This document shows positions 1-9,572 of a DNA stretch of 64,000 bases, piece by piece. The translations under genes were made by a program, and so were the position numbers. Position 1 is the first letter of the stretch. Each line of letters opens with the position of its first letter. The stretch comes from Prauserella aidingensis (GTDB taxonomy: Bacteria > Actinomycetota > Actinomycetes > Mycobacteriales > Pseudonocardiaceae). A model generated the notes under the pieces. It ran no database searches. It was not told the DNA's origin and was given only the letters and a program-made list of their open reading frames with translations. Where the stretch lies: assembly GCF_024171865.1 (NCBI RefSeq), contig NZ_JAMTCN010000003.1, positions 124,001-188,000 on the forward strand, in the 5' to 3' direction.

Positions 1-706
1 GGCACTGCACCGCGTACTGCAGCGGTTCCGGATACACCGACAGCGGGTAGAACGTCGTGGACAGCAGGAACATCGGCATCACGGCGAGCTGGACGAAGTC
101 GAACTGCGCCGGCGATTTCAGGAACGTCGCGCACACCATCCCGATGGCGGCGAACGCGAACGACACCAGCAGCGCGACCGGCACGAGCAGCAGCGCCCAC
201 GGCGAGGTGGCGAGTCCGAACCCGGCCATCACGCCGAGGAACGCCACCGCGTACAGCCCGCCGCGCAGCACGGCCCAGCCGATCTCGCCGAGGGCGATGT
301 CGAGCGGGCCGAGCGGCGTCGCGAGCATCGCGTCGTAGGTCTTGTTGTAGCGGAACTTGAAGAAGACGTTGAACGTCGAGTCGAACACGGCGCCGTTCAT
401 CGCGGAGGCGGCCAGCAGTGCCGGTGCGACGAACGCGACGTAGCTCATCGGCTCACCGCCGGGGCCGGTGACCTCCTCGACGAGTTTGCCGAAGCCGACC
501 TGGAACGCCAGCAGGTACAACAGCGGTTCGACCACGCCGGAGACGAACACGAGCCAGGCCCGCGAGTACACCATCGCCGAGCGTTCGAGCAGCGCCCGCG
601 CACGCCCGGTGTACAGCGGCGCGGGCAGCATCCGCAGCAGCAGACCGCGCCGTGCGGGTGCCGCTGCGGTGGCGTCAGGGGTCGTCGCCGAGGTCGTCGG
701 GGCCAT
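1..706 (-). CDS. ABC-2 type exporter permease (3' end outside window)
   Basis: Membrane subunit of an ABC exporter, the second permease of the operon. About 235 codons are visible from the ATG at 706, and the 3' end lies beyond the window. A cytoplasmic N-terminal tail of about 45 residues is followed by hydrophobic spans, a conserved loop containing FKFRYNKTYDAML, and a late STTFYPLSVYPE motif before the last spans. This is the usual ABC-2 pattern ([FS]GTFFP-like motif). The ATG lies 5 nt past the stop of the upstream permease, so the two are translationally linked. It probably pairs with that permease and the ATPase as a DrrAB-like or Rv2686c-2688c-like drug or lipid exporter. The substrate cannot be read from sequence. 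Confidence 0.88.
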   Translation of the reverse strand, partial: MAPTTSATTPDATAAAPARRGLLLRMLPAPLYTGRARALLERSAMVYSRAWLVFVSGVVEPLLYLLAFQVGFGKLVEEVTGPGGEPMSYVAFVAPALLAASAMNGAVFDSTFNVFFKFRYNKTYDAMLATPLGPLDIALGEIGWAVLRGGLYAVAFLGVMAGFGLATSPWALLLVPVALLVSFAFAAIGMVCATFLKSPAQFDFVQLAVMPMFLLSTTFYPLSVYPEPLQYAVQC

Positions 707-711
707 CCGCG

Positions 712-1545
712 TCACACCACCAGTCGCCGGTAGAAGTAGCGCCGCGCCAGCGCCGCGCTGACCCCGAGCAGTGCGCCGAGGAACGTCAGGTGCCCGAGCG
801 CGGGCCACACGTCGAGTCCGCCGAGCGTCACGCCGCGTGCGAGTTCGGTGCCGTGCCACACCGGTGAGATCCAGGCGAGCCACCGCACCGCGGCGGGGAT
901 CTGCTCGATCGGGAAGAACGTGCCGGAGAACAGGATCATCGGCATGACGAGGAACCGGAAGATGGCGGCGAACCGTTCCCCTTCGTTGTACGTCGTCGCC
1001 GCGACGGCCATGATCGCCGCGCCGCACGCCACGGCCGCGAACACACCGATCGGGACGACGAGCAGCGCCCCGGCGTTCAACCAGGCGCCGAACAGCAGCG
1101 CCACGAGGGTGTACACCACGCACGCGATGCCCACTCGCAGTGCGATCCAGATGATCTGCCCGCCGAGCAGTTGTCCCGCCGTCACGGGCGTCGCCGTCAC
1201 CGCGTAGTAGTCCTGTTGCCATTTGAAGCCGGACAGCACCGGATAGCTCGACTCGCCGATGGCGTTCTGCACCGCGCCCGCGACCAGCAGCGCGGGCGCC
1301 ACGTAGTGCACGTACGCCAGCCCGCCCGTGGCAGGGCCCGCCTCGACCTGGGAGCCGAAGCCGAGGCCCATCGCCGCGAGGAACAGCACCGGCTGCAGGC
1401 CGGACGAGTACAGGCTCGACCGCCAGTACCGCCGGTACCACGTCCAGTGCGCCTCCACGCGCAGCCAGGCCGCGCGCCACGATCCGACCACCCGGCCGGT
1501 GGCGCGGGAACCGGTGGCGGCCCTCGTCTCTGCTCCGGCGGCCAT
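712..1545 (-). CDS. ABC-2 type exporter permease
   Basis: A 277-residue membrane protein with about six predicted transmembrane spans after a 50-residue cytoplasmic N-terminus. It carries the family motif FSGTFFPIEQIP before the last spans and an aromatic-rich amphipathic N-terminal stretch (HWTWYRRYWRSSLY). The ATG at 1545 is 1 nt past the ATPase stop (1547-1549), and the following permease starts 5 nt after this stop, so all three are one operon. By family (DrrB, Rv2687c) it forms the export channel of an ATP-driven pump for drugs or lipids. That assignment rests on family and context. Confidence 0.9.
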   Translation of the reverse strand: MAAGAETRAATGSRATGRVVGSWRAAWLRVEAHWTWYRRYWRSSLYSSGLQPVLFLAAMGLGFGSQVEAGPATGGLAYVHYVAPALLVAGAVQNAIGESSYPVLSGFKWQQDYYAVTATPVTAGQLLGGQIIWIALRVGIACVVYTLVALLFGAWLNAGALLVVPIGVFAAVACGAAIMAVAATTYNEGERFAAIFRFLVMPMILFSGTFFPIEQIPAAVRWLAWISPVWHGTELARGVTLGGLDVWPALGHLTFLGALLGVSAALARRYFYRRLVV

Positions 1546-1546
1546 G

Positions 1547-2515
<969 letters not shown>

Positions 2516-2598
2516 GTGGTCTCACCGCTCACCCGCCGAACATTGCCACAACCCACCGACAGGAAACGACGGATCCGGAGACAGCGGGGCACGAACGA

Positions 2599-2634
2599 CG
2601 GTGGCGGCTTCCTCGCGGGAGGAAGCCGCCACCG
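2599..2634 (-). terminator. Strong hairpin terminator after ndk
   Basis: A perfect 14-bp inverted repeat (CGGTGGCGGCTTCC and its complement) with an 8-nt loop, 40 bp past the ndk stop and 84 bp before the ABC exporter operon. It lacks a long T tract, as is common in actinobacteria. Confidence 0.8.
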
Positions 2635-2673
2635 TGTCTCGAATACTCGGCGTGCCTCAGCCACGCCGACAGC

Positions 2674-3105
2674 TCAGAGGCTGCCGAACCAGAGCTTCAG
2701 CTCGCGCTCGGCCGACTCGGGCGAGTCCGAGCCGTGCACCAGGTTGAACTGCACCTCGAGGGCGTAGTCGCCGCGGAGCGTGCCCGGCGTCGCCTTCTCG
2801 ACGGGGTCGGTGCCGCCCGCCAGCTGGCGGAACGCCGCGATCGCGCGCGGCCCCTCGACGGTCATCGCCACGAGCGGACCCGAGGTGATGAAGTCGACGA
2901 GCTCGCCGAAGAACGGCTTGTCCTTGTGCTCGGCGTAGTGTTCCTCGGCCACGGAACGCTCGACGGTGCGCAGGTCCATCGCGGCGAGCGACAGTCCCTT
3001 GCGCTCGATGCGCGAGATGACCTCACCGACCAGGCCCCGCTTGACGCCATCGGGCTTGACCAGAACCAACGTGCGCTCAATCACGGGGTATTTCTCCTTC
3101 GACAC
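2674..3105 (-). CDS. ndk: Nucleoside diphosphate kinase
   Basis: A 143-residue cytosolic enzyme that transfers phosphate from NTPs to NDPs through a phosphohistidine. The start region [18 protein letters not shown] and the active-site segment NLVHGSDS (His about 124) are both present, and the length fits the bacterial family. A short Lys/Glu-rich extension precedes the core. In many actinobacteria ndk follows folC and DUF4233 directly. Here a PhoD-type phosphatase gene lies between them. A perfect hairpin follows the gene. Confidence 0.97.
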   Translation of the reverse strand: MSKEKYPVIERTLVLVKPDGVKRGLVGEVISRIERKGLSLAAMDLRTVERSVAEEHYAEHKDKPFFGELVDFITSGPLVAMTVEGPRAIAAFRQLAGGTDPVEKATPGTLRGDYALEVQFNLVHGSDSPESAERELKLWFGSL

Positions 3106-3178
3106 AAAACGGCAGTGGAAAAAGCGTAGCGGCCTCTCCCCGCGCCTTTTCGCGAGGGCGGGAGGCCACCCGTCCGGC

Positions 3179-4762
3179 TCATTCCGGCTGCAGGGTCTTC
3201 GACCACAGGGAGGCGCCGGTGCCGTCGCGCAGGTCGACGGTCAGCGCGCCGCTCGGTCCGTCCACGTTGATCTCGCCGAAGTGCTGGAAGCCCTCCATCG
3301 GCGAGGCGTTCTGCCCGTCGGCGGGCGGCGAGTGGGTGAACACGGCTTCGGGGCCGAACGTCCCGTCGAGGTCGCTGGGGCCGAACGCGCCCGCGTGCAG
3401 CGGGCCGGAGACGAATTCCCAGAACGGGGCGAAGTCGGTGAAGCTCGCGCGCTGCGGGCTGTAATGGTGCGCGGCGGTGTAGTGCACGTCGGCGGTCAGC
3501 CACACGACGTTGCGGACCTGCCTTCGGGCGATCTCCGACAGCACCCACGCCAGTTCGGTCTCGCGGCCGCCCGGCGCACCGCCGACGCCGTTGGACACGC
3601 CTTCCATGTCACCGGAGTCGCCGTCGGCGACGACGAGGCCGATGGGCAGGTCCGCCTGCACGATCTTCCACGTCGCCTTGCTGCGGGCCAGTGCACGCAC
3701 GAGCCACGCCGCCTGCCGCTCACCCAGCACGGAACCGTCGCGGTGGGCATCGCCGTCGTTGCGGTCCTTGTAGCTGCGCATGTCGAGCACGAACACCTCG
3801 ACGTGGTCGCCGTAGGCGAAGTTGCGGTACACCCGCCCGTCCTCGGCGGCCTTGGGGTCGATCGGGTGCCACTCGTGGAACGCCTGGAACGCCCGTTGCG
3901 CCAGCACGTCGACGCGCTTCTCGGTGTACTCGGGCAGGTCCAGGATCTCGCCGGGGTACCAGTTGTTGACGACCTCGTGGTCGTCCCACTGCACGTAGCT
4001 CGCGGTGGTGGCGTAGAACTCGCGCACGCTGTCGGCGAGCAGGTTGTAGGCGAACTGGCCGCGGTACTCGTCCAGGGTTTCGGCGACCTTCGACTTGGCC
4101 TCGGTGACGAGGTTGCGGTAGACGCGGCCGTCGGGCAGCGTCACCGACTCCTCGAGCGGGCCGTCGGCGTAGACGGTGTCGCCGCTGTGCAGGAACAGAT
4201 CCGGACTGCGCTCGGCCATCGCCGTGTAGGCGGGCATGCCGCCGATGTCGGCGTTGATGCCCCACCCCTGCCCCGCGACGTCGCCGGACCAGGTGATGCG
4301 GACGTCGGAGCGGCCCTTCGGGGCGGTGCGGAACCGGCCGGTGAGCGGTTCGGAGGCCACGCGGCCGTCGAGATCCTCGGCGGTGACGCGGTAGTGCACG
4401 TCGGCACCGGTGGGCAGGCCACGCACCCGCAGTTTGCCGGTACCGCCGGTCTCGGGGCTCAGCACGGGACCGCGCACGACGCGGCTGCGGCGGAACGACG
4501 GGTCGGCGGACACCTCGACCCGCATGCGTGACGGACGGTCGGCGCGCGTCCACACCATCGCCGAGTGCTTGTCGACGTCGCCGGACTGCACGCCGTGGGT
4601 GAGCACAGGACGACCGGAACGGGTGAGGCCGGCGGCCGTACCGCCGGTGAGTGTGGTGGCGGCGAGGACGCCCGCGCCGACGGCACCCGCCTTCAGCAGA
4701 CTGCGGCGCTCGAAACCGTCGCTCGTCAGGGACACGTCGTGGTGGGGAGGAAGATCAGTCAT
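3179..4762 (-). CDS. PhoD-like alkaline phosphatase, Tat-exported
   Basis: A 527-residue secreted phosphatase. The N-terminus has a twin-arginine signal (ERRSLLKAG, residues 18-26) followed by a hydrophobic Ala/Gly/Thr stretch. A PhoD N-terminal domain (HGVQSGDV, about 55-62) and a calcineurin-like catalytic domain follow, with [21 protein letters not shown] and [16 protein letters not shown] as the metal-binding segments. PhoD enzymes use Fe and Ca to release phosphate from mono- and diesters outside the cell, so a role in phosphate scavenging is likely. It sits between DUF4233 and ndk, which are usually adjacent. No PHO box was recognised upstream. Confidence 0.93.
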   Translation of the reverse strand: MTDLPPHHDVSLTSDGFERRSLLKAGAVGAGVLAATTLTGGTAAGLTRSGRPVLTHGVQSGDVDKHSAMVWTRADRPSRMRVEVSADPSFRRSRVVRGPVLSPETGGTGKLRVRGLPTGADVHYRVTAEDLDGRVASEPLTGRFRTAPKGRSDVRITWSGDVAGQGWGINADIGGMPAYTAMAERSPDLFLHSGDTVYADGPLEESVTLPDGRVYRNLVTEAKSKVAETLDEYRGQFAYNLLADSVREFYATTASYVQWDDHEVVNNWYPGEILDLPEYTEKRVDVLAQRAFQAFHEWHPIDPKAAEDGRVYRNFAYGDHVEVFVLDMRSYKDRNDGDAHRDGSVLGERQAAWLVRALARSKATWKIVQADLPIGLVVADGDSGDMEGVSNGVGGAPGGRETELAWVLSEIARRQVRNVVWLTADVHYTAAHHYSPQRASFTDFAPFWEFVSGPLHAGAFGPSDLDGTFGPEAVFTHSPPADGQNASPMEGFQHFGEINVDGPSGALTVDLRDGTGASLWSKTLQPE

Positions 4763-4840
4763 GCCGCACTTCTACCGCGCGGGCGGGGCCACCGGATCAA
4801 CGCGGCGTGGCCGGACGGTGAACGACTCCCGCGGCGGTGG

Positions 4841-5281
4841 CTACTCCGGCTGTTGCTGTTGGCCGGGCAGCGTTCCCCTGGCCATGCGCCGGGCGACGTC
4901 GCGGCGCAACCACAGCAGCCACAGCCACACCCCGAGAAAGATCAGCCCGATCACGGCGATCGACGGCAGGGCCACCACGAACGCCAACAGCACGACGTGC
5001 ACGCCCAGGATCGCCCACACCGACCAGGGCTGCTTCAGCAACCCGCACAGCACGAGCAACGCGGCAACGACGGCCATGACGGTCCAGCCCTGGAAGCTCG
5101 TCACGCCGTCCCCGAGCGTGCCGACGACCGGCAGCGCCAGCGCCACGACGACGGCCTCGATGACCAGCGTGCCGGCCTGCACCCCGCGGAAACCTTTCAT
5201 CGGGTCGGTCGCCGGCGCCGGAGCGTCGCCGCCCGGTCCCGCGCCCGCCGTGCCCGCGGAGGGGGTGCCGTCGTCGCTCAT
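4841..5281 (-). CDS. DUF4233 membrane protein
   Basis: A 146-residue integral membrane protein with about four hydrophobic spans (for example LVIEAVVVALALPVVGTL, VMAVVAALLVLCGLL, LGVHVVLLAFVVALPSIAVI) after an acidic Ala/Gly/Pro N-terminal tail. It overlaps folC by 4 bp (ATGA). The folC-DUF4233 pairing is conserved in actinobacteria, but the biochemical role is not known to me. The C-terminal tail is Arg and Gln rich. Confidence 0.85.
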   Translation of the reverse strand: MSDDGTPSAGTAGAGPGGDAPAPATDPMKGFRGVQAGTLVIEAVVVALALPVVGTLGDGVTSFQGWTVMAVVAALLVLCGLLKQPWSVWAILGVHVVLLAFVVALPSIAVIGLIFLGVWLWLLWLRRDVARRMARGTLPGQQQQPE

Positions 5282-6762
5282 GCGGGCTCCTTGCCGAACA
5301 GGGTGCGGGCCTCCCCCGCGGTGACCACGGAGCCGGTGACCAGCACACCGCCGCCCGAGAGGGGTTCCTCGGGGTCGTCGGGCTGTTCGACGAGGCTGAT
5401 GGCGGTCTCGATGGCGGTGTCGAGCGCGGGCTCGACCGTGACCCGCTCCTCGCCGAACACGGCCATGGCGAGTTCGGCCAGCTGTTCGGCCTGCATGGCC
5501 CGCGGCGAGGAGTTGACGGTGATGACGACCTCGTCGACGACCGGGTCGAGCGCCTCCAGGATGCCGCGGACGTCCTTGTCCTCGAGGACGCCGATGACGG
5601 CGACGAGCCTGCGGAACGCGAACTCCTCGTCGATCGTGGCGGCCAGCGCGGCGGCACCGTGCGGGTTGTGCGCCGCGTCGACGAGCACCGCGGGCGCGGC
5701 GCGGACACGTTCCAACCTGCCCGGCGTGACGATCTCGGCGAACGCCTCGCGCACCGACTCGCCGACGAGCTGCCGCTCCTTGCCCGCGCCGAAGAACGCC
5801 TCGACCGCTGCCAGTGCCAGCGCGGCGTTGTCGGCCTGGTGCTTGCCGTGCAGCGGCAGGAACACTTCCTCGTACACGCCGCCGAGACCCTGGATGGTGA
5901 GCATCTGCCCGCCGACGGCCTTGGTGCGCTCGAGCACGGTGAACTCGCTGCCCGCCCGCGCGACGGCGGCGTCGACCTGGACGGCGCGTTCCAGCAGTGG
6001 GCGTTCGGCGTCGTCCTCCTGCTCGGCGATCACGGCCACGGAGTCGGCCTTGATGATGCCCGCCTTCTCGCCCGCGATCGTCGCGCGGTCGTCGCCGAGG
6101 TACTCGGCGTGGTCGATGCCGACCGGTGTGATGGCCGCGACCTGACCGTCGGCGACGTTCGTGGCGTCCCAGGCGCCGCCCATCCCGGCCTCGAGCACGG
6201 CCACCTCGACGGGCGCATCGGCGAACGCGGCGAACGCCATACCGGTGAGCACTTCGAACTTGCTCATCGGCGGCGCGTCGGCACCGCCTGCCTGGTCGAC
6301 CATCTGCACGAACGGGGCGACGTCCCGGTAGGTGTCGACGTAGCGTTCGGCGGAGATCGGCTGCCCGTCGATGCTGATCCGTTCGGTCACGAGCTGCAGG
6401 TGCGGGCTGGTGTACCGGCCGACGCGCAGGCCCATCCGCGTCATGAGCGCCTCGATCATGCGTGAGACCGAGCTCTTGCCGTTGGTGCCGGCGACGTGGA
6501 TCACCGGGTACGTGCGGTGCGGGTCACCGAGCAGGTTCATCAGCGCGGAGATGCGCGTCAGCGACGGCTCGAGCTTCGTCTCCGGCCACCGCTCGTTCAG
6601 CTCGGCCTCGACGATCTGCAGCTCGCGCCGGGACTGCTGCTCGATGGCGGCCTCGTCCTCGTCACTGGGCGGCTCGGGATCGTCCGGCAACGGACCGGCG
6701 ATGAAGTTGTCGCCCTCGGTGAGTTCGGGCGGAAACTCCTGCTCGTCGTCCGACACGCACAC
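5278..6762 (-). CDS. folC: Folylpolyglutamate synthase / dihydrofolate synthase
   Basis: A 494-residue Mur-ligase-family enzyme that adds glutamate to dihydropteroate and tetrahydrofolate. It shows the ATP-binding loop HVAGTNGKSSVSRM (about residues 88-101), the family segment VLEAGMGGAWDATN, GIDHAEYLGD and a C-terminal ligase domain with DAAHNPHGA. The N-terminal 50-60 residues are acidic and Pro rich and precede the conserved core, so the true start could lie a little downstream. The 3' end overlaps DUF4233. The upstream intergenic space holds a three-unit 21-bp repeat, and dapF lies before it. Confidence 0.95.
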   Translation of the reverse strand: MCVSDDEQEFPPELTEGDNFIAGPLPDDPEPPSDEDEAAIEQQSRRELQIVEAELNERWPETKLEPSLTRISALMNLLGDPHRTYPVIHVAGTNGKSSVSRMIEALMTRMGLRVGRYTSPHLQLVTERISIDGQPISAERYVDTYRDVAPFVQMVDQAGGADAPPMSKFEVLTGMAFAAFADAPVEVAVLEAGMGGAWDATNVADGQVAAITPVGIDHAEYLGDDRATIAGEKAGIIKADSVAVIAEQEDDAERPLLERAVQVDAAVARAGSEFTVLERTKAVGGQMLTIQGLGGVYEEVFLPLHGKHQADNAALALAAVEAFFGAGKERQLVGESVREAFAEIVTPGRLERVRAAPAVLVDAAHNPHGAAALAATIDEEFAFRRLVAVIGVLEDKDVRGILEALDPVVDEVVITVNSSPRAMQAEQLAELAMAVFGEERVTVEPALDTAIETAISLVEQPDDPEEPLSGGGVLVTGSVVTAGEARTLFGKEPA

Positions 6763-6824
6763 ACTCCCTGCTGGTACTGCAACCGCTGCTGGTACTACAA
6801 CTGACGACTCCGAGTCTACGTCCC

Positions 6825-6887
6825 CGCGCGTCCTGCACTCGGACCCGCGTGTCCTGCATTCAGCACCGCGTGTGCTGCACTCGGACC
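6825..6887. repeat. Three-unit 21-bp tandem repeat, copy A
   Basis: Three imperfect units start at 6825, 6846 and 6867, each of the form CGCGTGTCCTGCACTCGGACC. They fill the gap between the dapF stop and the folC start. A related array with the same 21-bp period lies at 41110-41172. Confidence 0.8.
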
Positions 6888-6897
6888 CGGAGCGAGA

Positions 6898-7740
6898 TCA
6901 GGCCAGGGAGGCCCACCAGCCCGCGTCGAGTTCGCCGCGGGCGACGAACTCGGCAGGCCCGGTCAGCGTCGAACCCTCGGGGTCGACCGTCACGGTCACC
7001 CTCCCACCCGGGATGTCCACTGTGGATGTTCCGGTGTCGGTACCCGAGAGGTGCAGGGCAGCCGCGACGGCGGCCACGGTGCCGGTGCCGCAGGCGCGGG
7101 TCTCCCCCACGCCCCGTTCGTACACGCGCATCCGCAGCGCGCCGGGCTCGACCGTGTTGACGAACTCGAGGTTGACGCCACCGGGGAAGAACTCGCGGTC
7201 GAACCGAGGCTGCTCGCGCAGGTCCAGGCCCGCCACGTCGTCGTCCAGTGTGGACACCAGGTGCGGGTTGCCGACGTCGACGGCGACGCCGGACAGCTCA
7301 CGCCCGTCGACCACGGCGACCGAGGCGCCGGTGATCCGCGCCGGGCCCATCGCCACGGTCACCGACAGGTCCGGGTGCACCTGCACCGGCCGGTCACCCG
7401 CGCGGGTGCCGACGGCGAACTCGCGGCGCGTCTCCAGTCCGGATTCGACGAGGTAGCGCGCGAACACGCGCACCCCGTTGCCGCACATCTCCGCCACCGA
7501 ACCGTCGGCGTTGCGGTAATCCATGAACCACTCGGCGGCCGAGTCCTCGGTGCCCGCGACGTCCCCGGACAGGGCCGACGAGCGCACGACCCGCAGCACA
7601 CCGTCGGCGCCGAGCCCGCGCTGCCGGTCGCACAGCGCGGCGATCCGCTCCGGCGTCAACTCCACCCCGCCGGCCGCGTCGGGCAGGATCACGAAGTCGT
7701 TCTGCGTGCCGTGCCCTTTGAGGAACTCGATTCCACCCAT
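6898..7740 (-). CDS. dapF: Diaminopimelate epimerase
   Basis: A 280-residue cytosolic enzyme converting LL- to meso-diaminopimelate for lysine and peptidoglycan. The two catalytic cysteines are visible in NADGSVAEMCGNGVR (Cys86) and in ETRACGTGT (about residue 228). The N-terminal substrate loop GHGTQNDFVILPD is typical. It lies 10 bp after miaA on the same strand, as in mycobacteria, so miaA-dapF are probably cotranscribed. Length and motifs are normal. Confidence 0.97.
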   Translation of the reverse strand: MGGIEFLKGHGTQNDFVILPDAAGGVELTPERIAALCDRQRGLGADGVLRVVRSSALSGDVAGTEDSAAEWFMDYRNADGSVAEMCGNGVRVFARYLVESGLETRREFAVGTRAGDRPVQVHPDLSVTVAMGPARITGASVAVVDGRELSGVAVDVGNPHLVSTLDDDVAGLDLREQPRFDREFFPGGVNLEFVNTVEPGALRMRVYERGVGETRACGTGTVAAVAAALHLSGTDTGTSTVDIPGGRVTVTVDPEGSTLTGPAEFVARGELDAGWWASLA

Positions 7741-7750
7741 GCCGTCCAGA

Positions 7751-8659
7751 TTACGGCGTCACCAGGCGCCGGACGCGGTCACCCAGCTCCGGGTCGGCAC
7801 CGTCGAACCAGTGGATGCGGGTGTCGCGGCGGAACCACTTGCGCTGTTTGCGCACGAACCGTCGCGTCGCCTGCGCCGTCTCGTCCGCGGCCTGCGTGAA
7901 GTCGTCGGTTCCGGTCTCGAGCGCCGCGAGCACCTGCTGGTACCCGAGTGCCCGCGACGCGGTCCTGCCCTCCCGCAGCCCCTGCCGTTCCAGCGCGCGC
8001 ACCTCGTCGACGAGCCCGTCGGCGAACATCTGCTCCACGCGCAGGTCCACGCGCACGTCGAGTTCGGCGACGTCGCGGTCGACACCGACCAGCACGGTGC
8101 CGTACCGCGGCTCGCCCGGCGTCGGCAGGTTCGCCGAGAACGGCTCGCCGGTGATCTCGATGACCTCCAGTGCACGCACGATGCGCCGCACGTTCCCCGG
8201 AAGGATCGCCGCGGCCGCGTCGGGGTCGCGTGCCGCCAGCCGCTCGTGCAACGCCTGCGCGCCGAGCCGCTGCGCCTCGTCCTCCAACGAGGCCCGCACC
8301 TCGGGGTCGGTGCCGGGGAAGCGCAGGTCGTCGACCACCGCCTGCACGTACAGGCCCGATCCGCCCACCAGCACCGGCGGCCGACCCTCGGCGAGCAGCC
8401 GCTCCACCTCGCCGCGCGCGTCACGTTGGTAGGCCGCGACCGACGCGGTCTCCGTCACGTCCAGCACGTCGAGCAGGCGGTGCGGCACTCCGCGGCGTTC
8501 CTCCACGGTCGCCTTCGCCGTGCCGATGTCCATCCCGCGGTACAGCTGCATCGCGTCGGCGTTGACGACCTCGCCGCCCAGGGACAGGGCCAGTTCCACG
8601 CCGAGCGCCGTCTTCCCCGTGGCCGTCGGGCCGACGACCGCGACCGGCCTGACGCTCAT
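7751..8659 (-). CDS. miaA: tRNA dimethylallyltransferase
   Basis: A 302-residue enzyme that prenylates A37 of tRNAs reading UNN codons, the substrate later thiomethylated by MiaB (encoded at 11.4-12.9 kb). It shows the P-loop GPTATGKT (residues 10-17), NADAMQLYRGMDIGTAK and VGGSGLYVQAVVDDL, and ends with the RKQRKWFRRDTRIHWFD region. Its ATG overlaps the stop of the upstream dioxygenase-like gene by 4 bp (ATGA), so the two are coupled. Confidence 0.97.
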   Translation of the reverse strand: MSVRPVAVVGPTATGKTALGVELALSLGGEVVNADAMQLYRGMDIGTAKATVEERRGVPHRLLDVLDVTETASVAAYQRDARGEVERLLAEGRPPVLVGGSGLYVQAVVDDLRFPGTDPEVRASLEDEAQRLGAQALHERLAARDPDAAAAILPGNVRRIVRALEVIEITGEPFSANLPTPGEPRYGTVLVGVDRDVAELDVRVDLRVEQMFADGLVDEVRALERQGLREGRTASRALGYQQVLAALETGTDDFTQAADETAQATRRFVRKQRKWFRRDTRIHWFDGADPELGDRVRRLVTP

Positions 8660-9360
8660 GCACCCTCCCAGTGGGCGACGTGGTAGCCCACGCCACGGGG
8701 AGCCTCCGAGTAGAGCAACTCACCGCGCCACGCGCCGCCACGGGCGAAGCCGGCGAGCACCTGCCAGGGGGCGCGGCCCGCCACCCGGAGTTCGGCGGCC
8801 AGTGCGGGGTCGATGTCGAGCAGGGCCTGCGTGTCGGCGCGGGCCAGCGCGGTGGCGACGGCCGCGTCGAAGCCCTCGGCCCGCGGGTCCTCCTCACCGG
8901 GTGGCGCGGTGTCGCGACGGGCCGAGCCGTCGCCGACCACCAGCAGACCGACCGGCTCGCCGTCGTCGAACGCGGCCAGCTTCTCACCGAGCGTCACACA
9001 GTCGGCGGGGCTCGCGTCGCCGGCGATCAGCTCCGTGCGCACCGACTCCGCACCCGCTCGCACGCGCAGCCACGCGGCGACGAGCGCGGGAAGGGGCAGG
9101 TCCTCGGGCTGCCCCGCGGCGTGCGCGCCGAGCGGCACGACCACCTCGGCGCCGAACGCGCGGAACGTACCCGCCCGGTCGGCGTCGACCGTCACGGGCG
9201 CGCTCCCGGCGTCACCCGCACCCACCGCGACCCAGCGCGACGGCAGGCGGGACGCCGCGTCGACGGCGGCGGGGCGCACCTCGTCGGCGAGCCGCGTACC
9301 CGGGACGAGCTCGGGCACCAGAAGCGGCGCAGCGGGAACCACGACGGCACACGAGATCAC
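8656..9360 (-). CDS. Extradiol dioxygenase-like protein (Rv2728c type)
   Basis: A 234-residue protein resembling the class III extradiol ring-cleavage dioxygenase fold found next to miaA in actinobacteria (Rv2728c position in Mycobacterium). It begins with CAVVVPAAPLLVPEL and has GLLVVGDGSARR near the middle. The GTG at 9360 is taken as start because the codons before it (GTA and others) are not starts. Metal ligands of true dioxygenases are not obvious, so enzymatic activity is uncertain. It is divergent from the DUF349 gene and coupled to miaA by a 4-bp overlap. Confidence 0.8.
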   Translation of the reverse strand: MISCAVVVPAAPLLVPELVPGTRLADEVRPAAVDAASRLPSRWVAVGAGDAGSAPVTVDADRAGTFRAFGAEVVVPLGAHAAGQPEDLPLPALVAAWLRVRAGAESVRTELIAGDASPADCVTLGEKLAAFDDGEPVGLLVVGDGSARRDTAPPGEEDPRAEGFDAAVATALARADTQALLDIDPALAAELRVAGRAPWQVLAGFARGGAWRGELLYSEAPRGVGYHVAHWEGA

Positions 9361-9572
9361 GCGTCCAGAGGTTACCGGCCACCCCTTCCGCGGGACGTGG
9401 TGAGGCATTCTTCCGGCAACGGAGTACCGAGAACCGCGCTGACCTGTTTGAATGCGGACAACACGACCCACCGGATCGCGCGCGATCCCAGGAAGCGACA
9501 CCGACAGCACCACCCGGCCCCGCCCGCGGCGGGGCGCCCGCACCCACGGGCCTAGGTGAGAAGGAGCCGGCC

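Noticed and set aside
6825-6887. CRISPR-like repeats (also 41110-41172)
   Set aside because: Units are directly adjacent without spacers, only three per array, and no cas gene is in the window.
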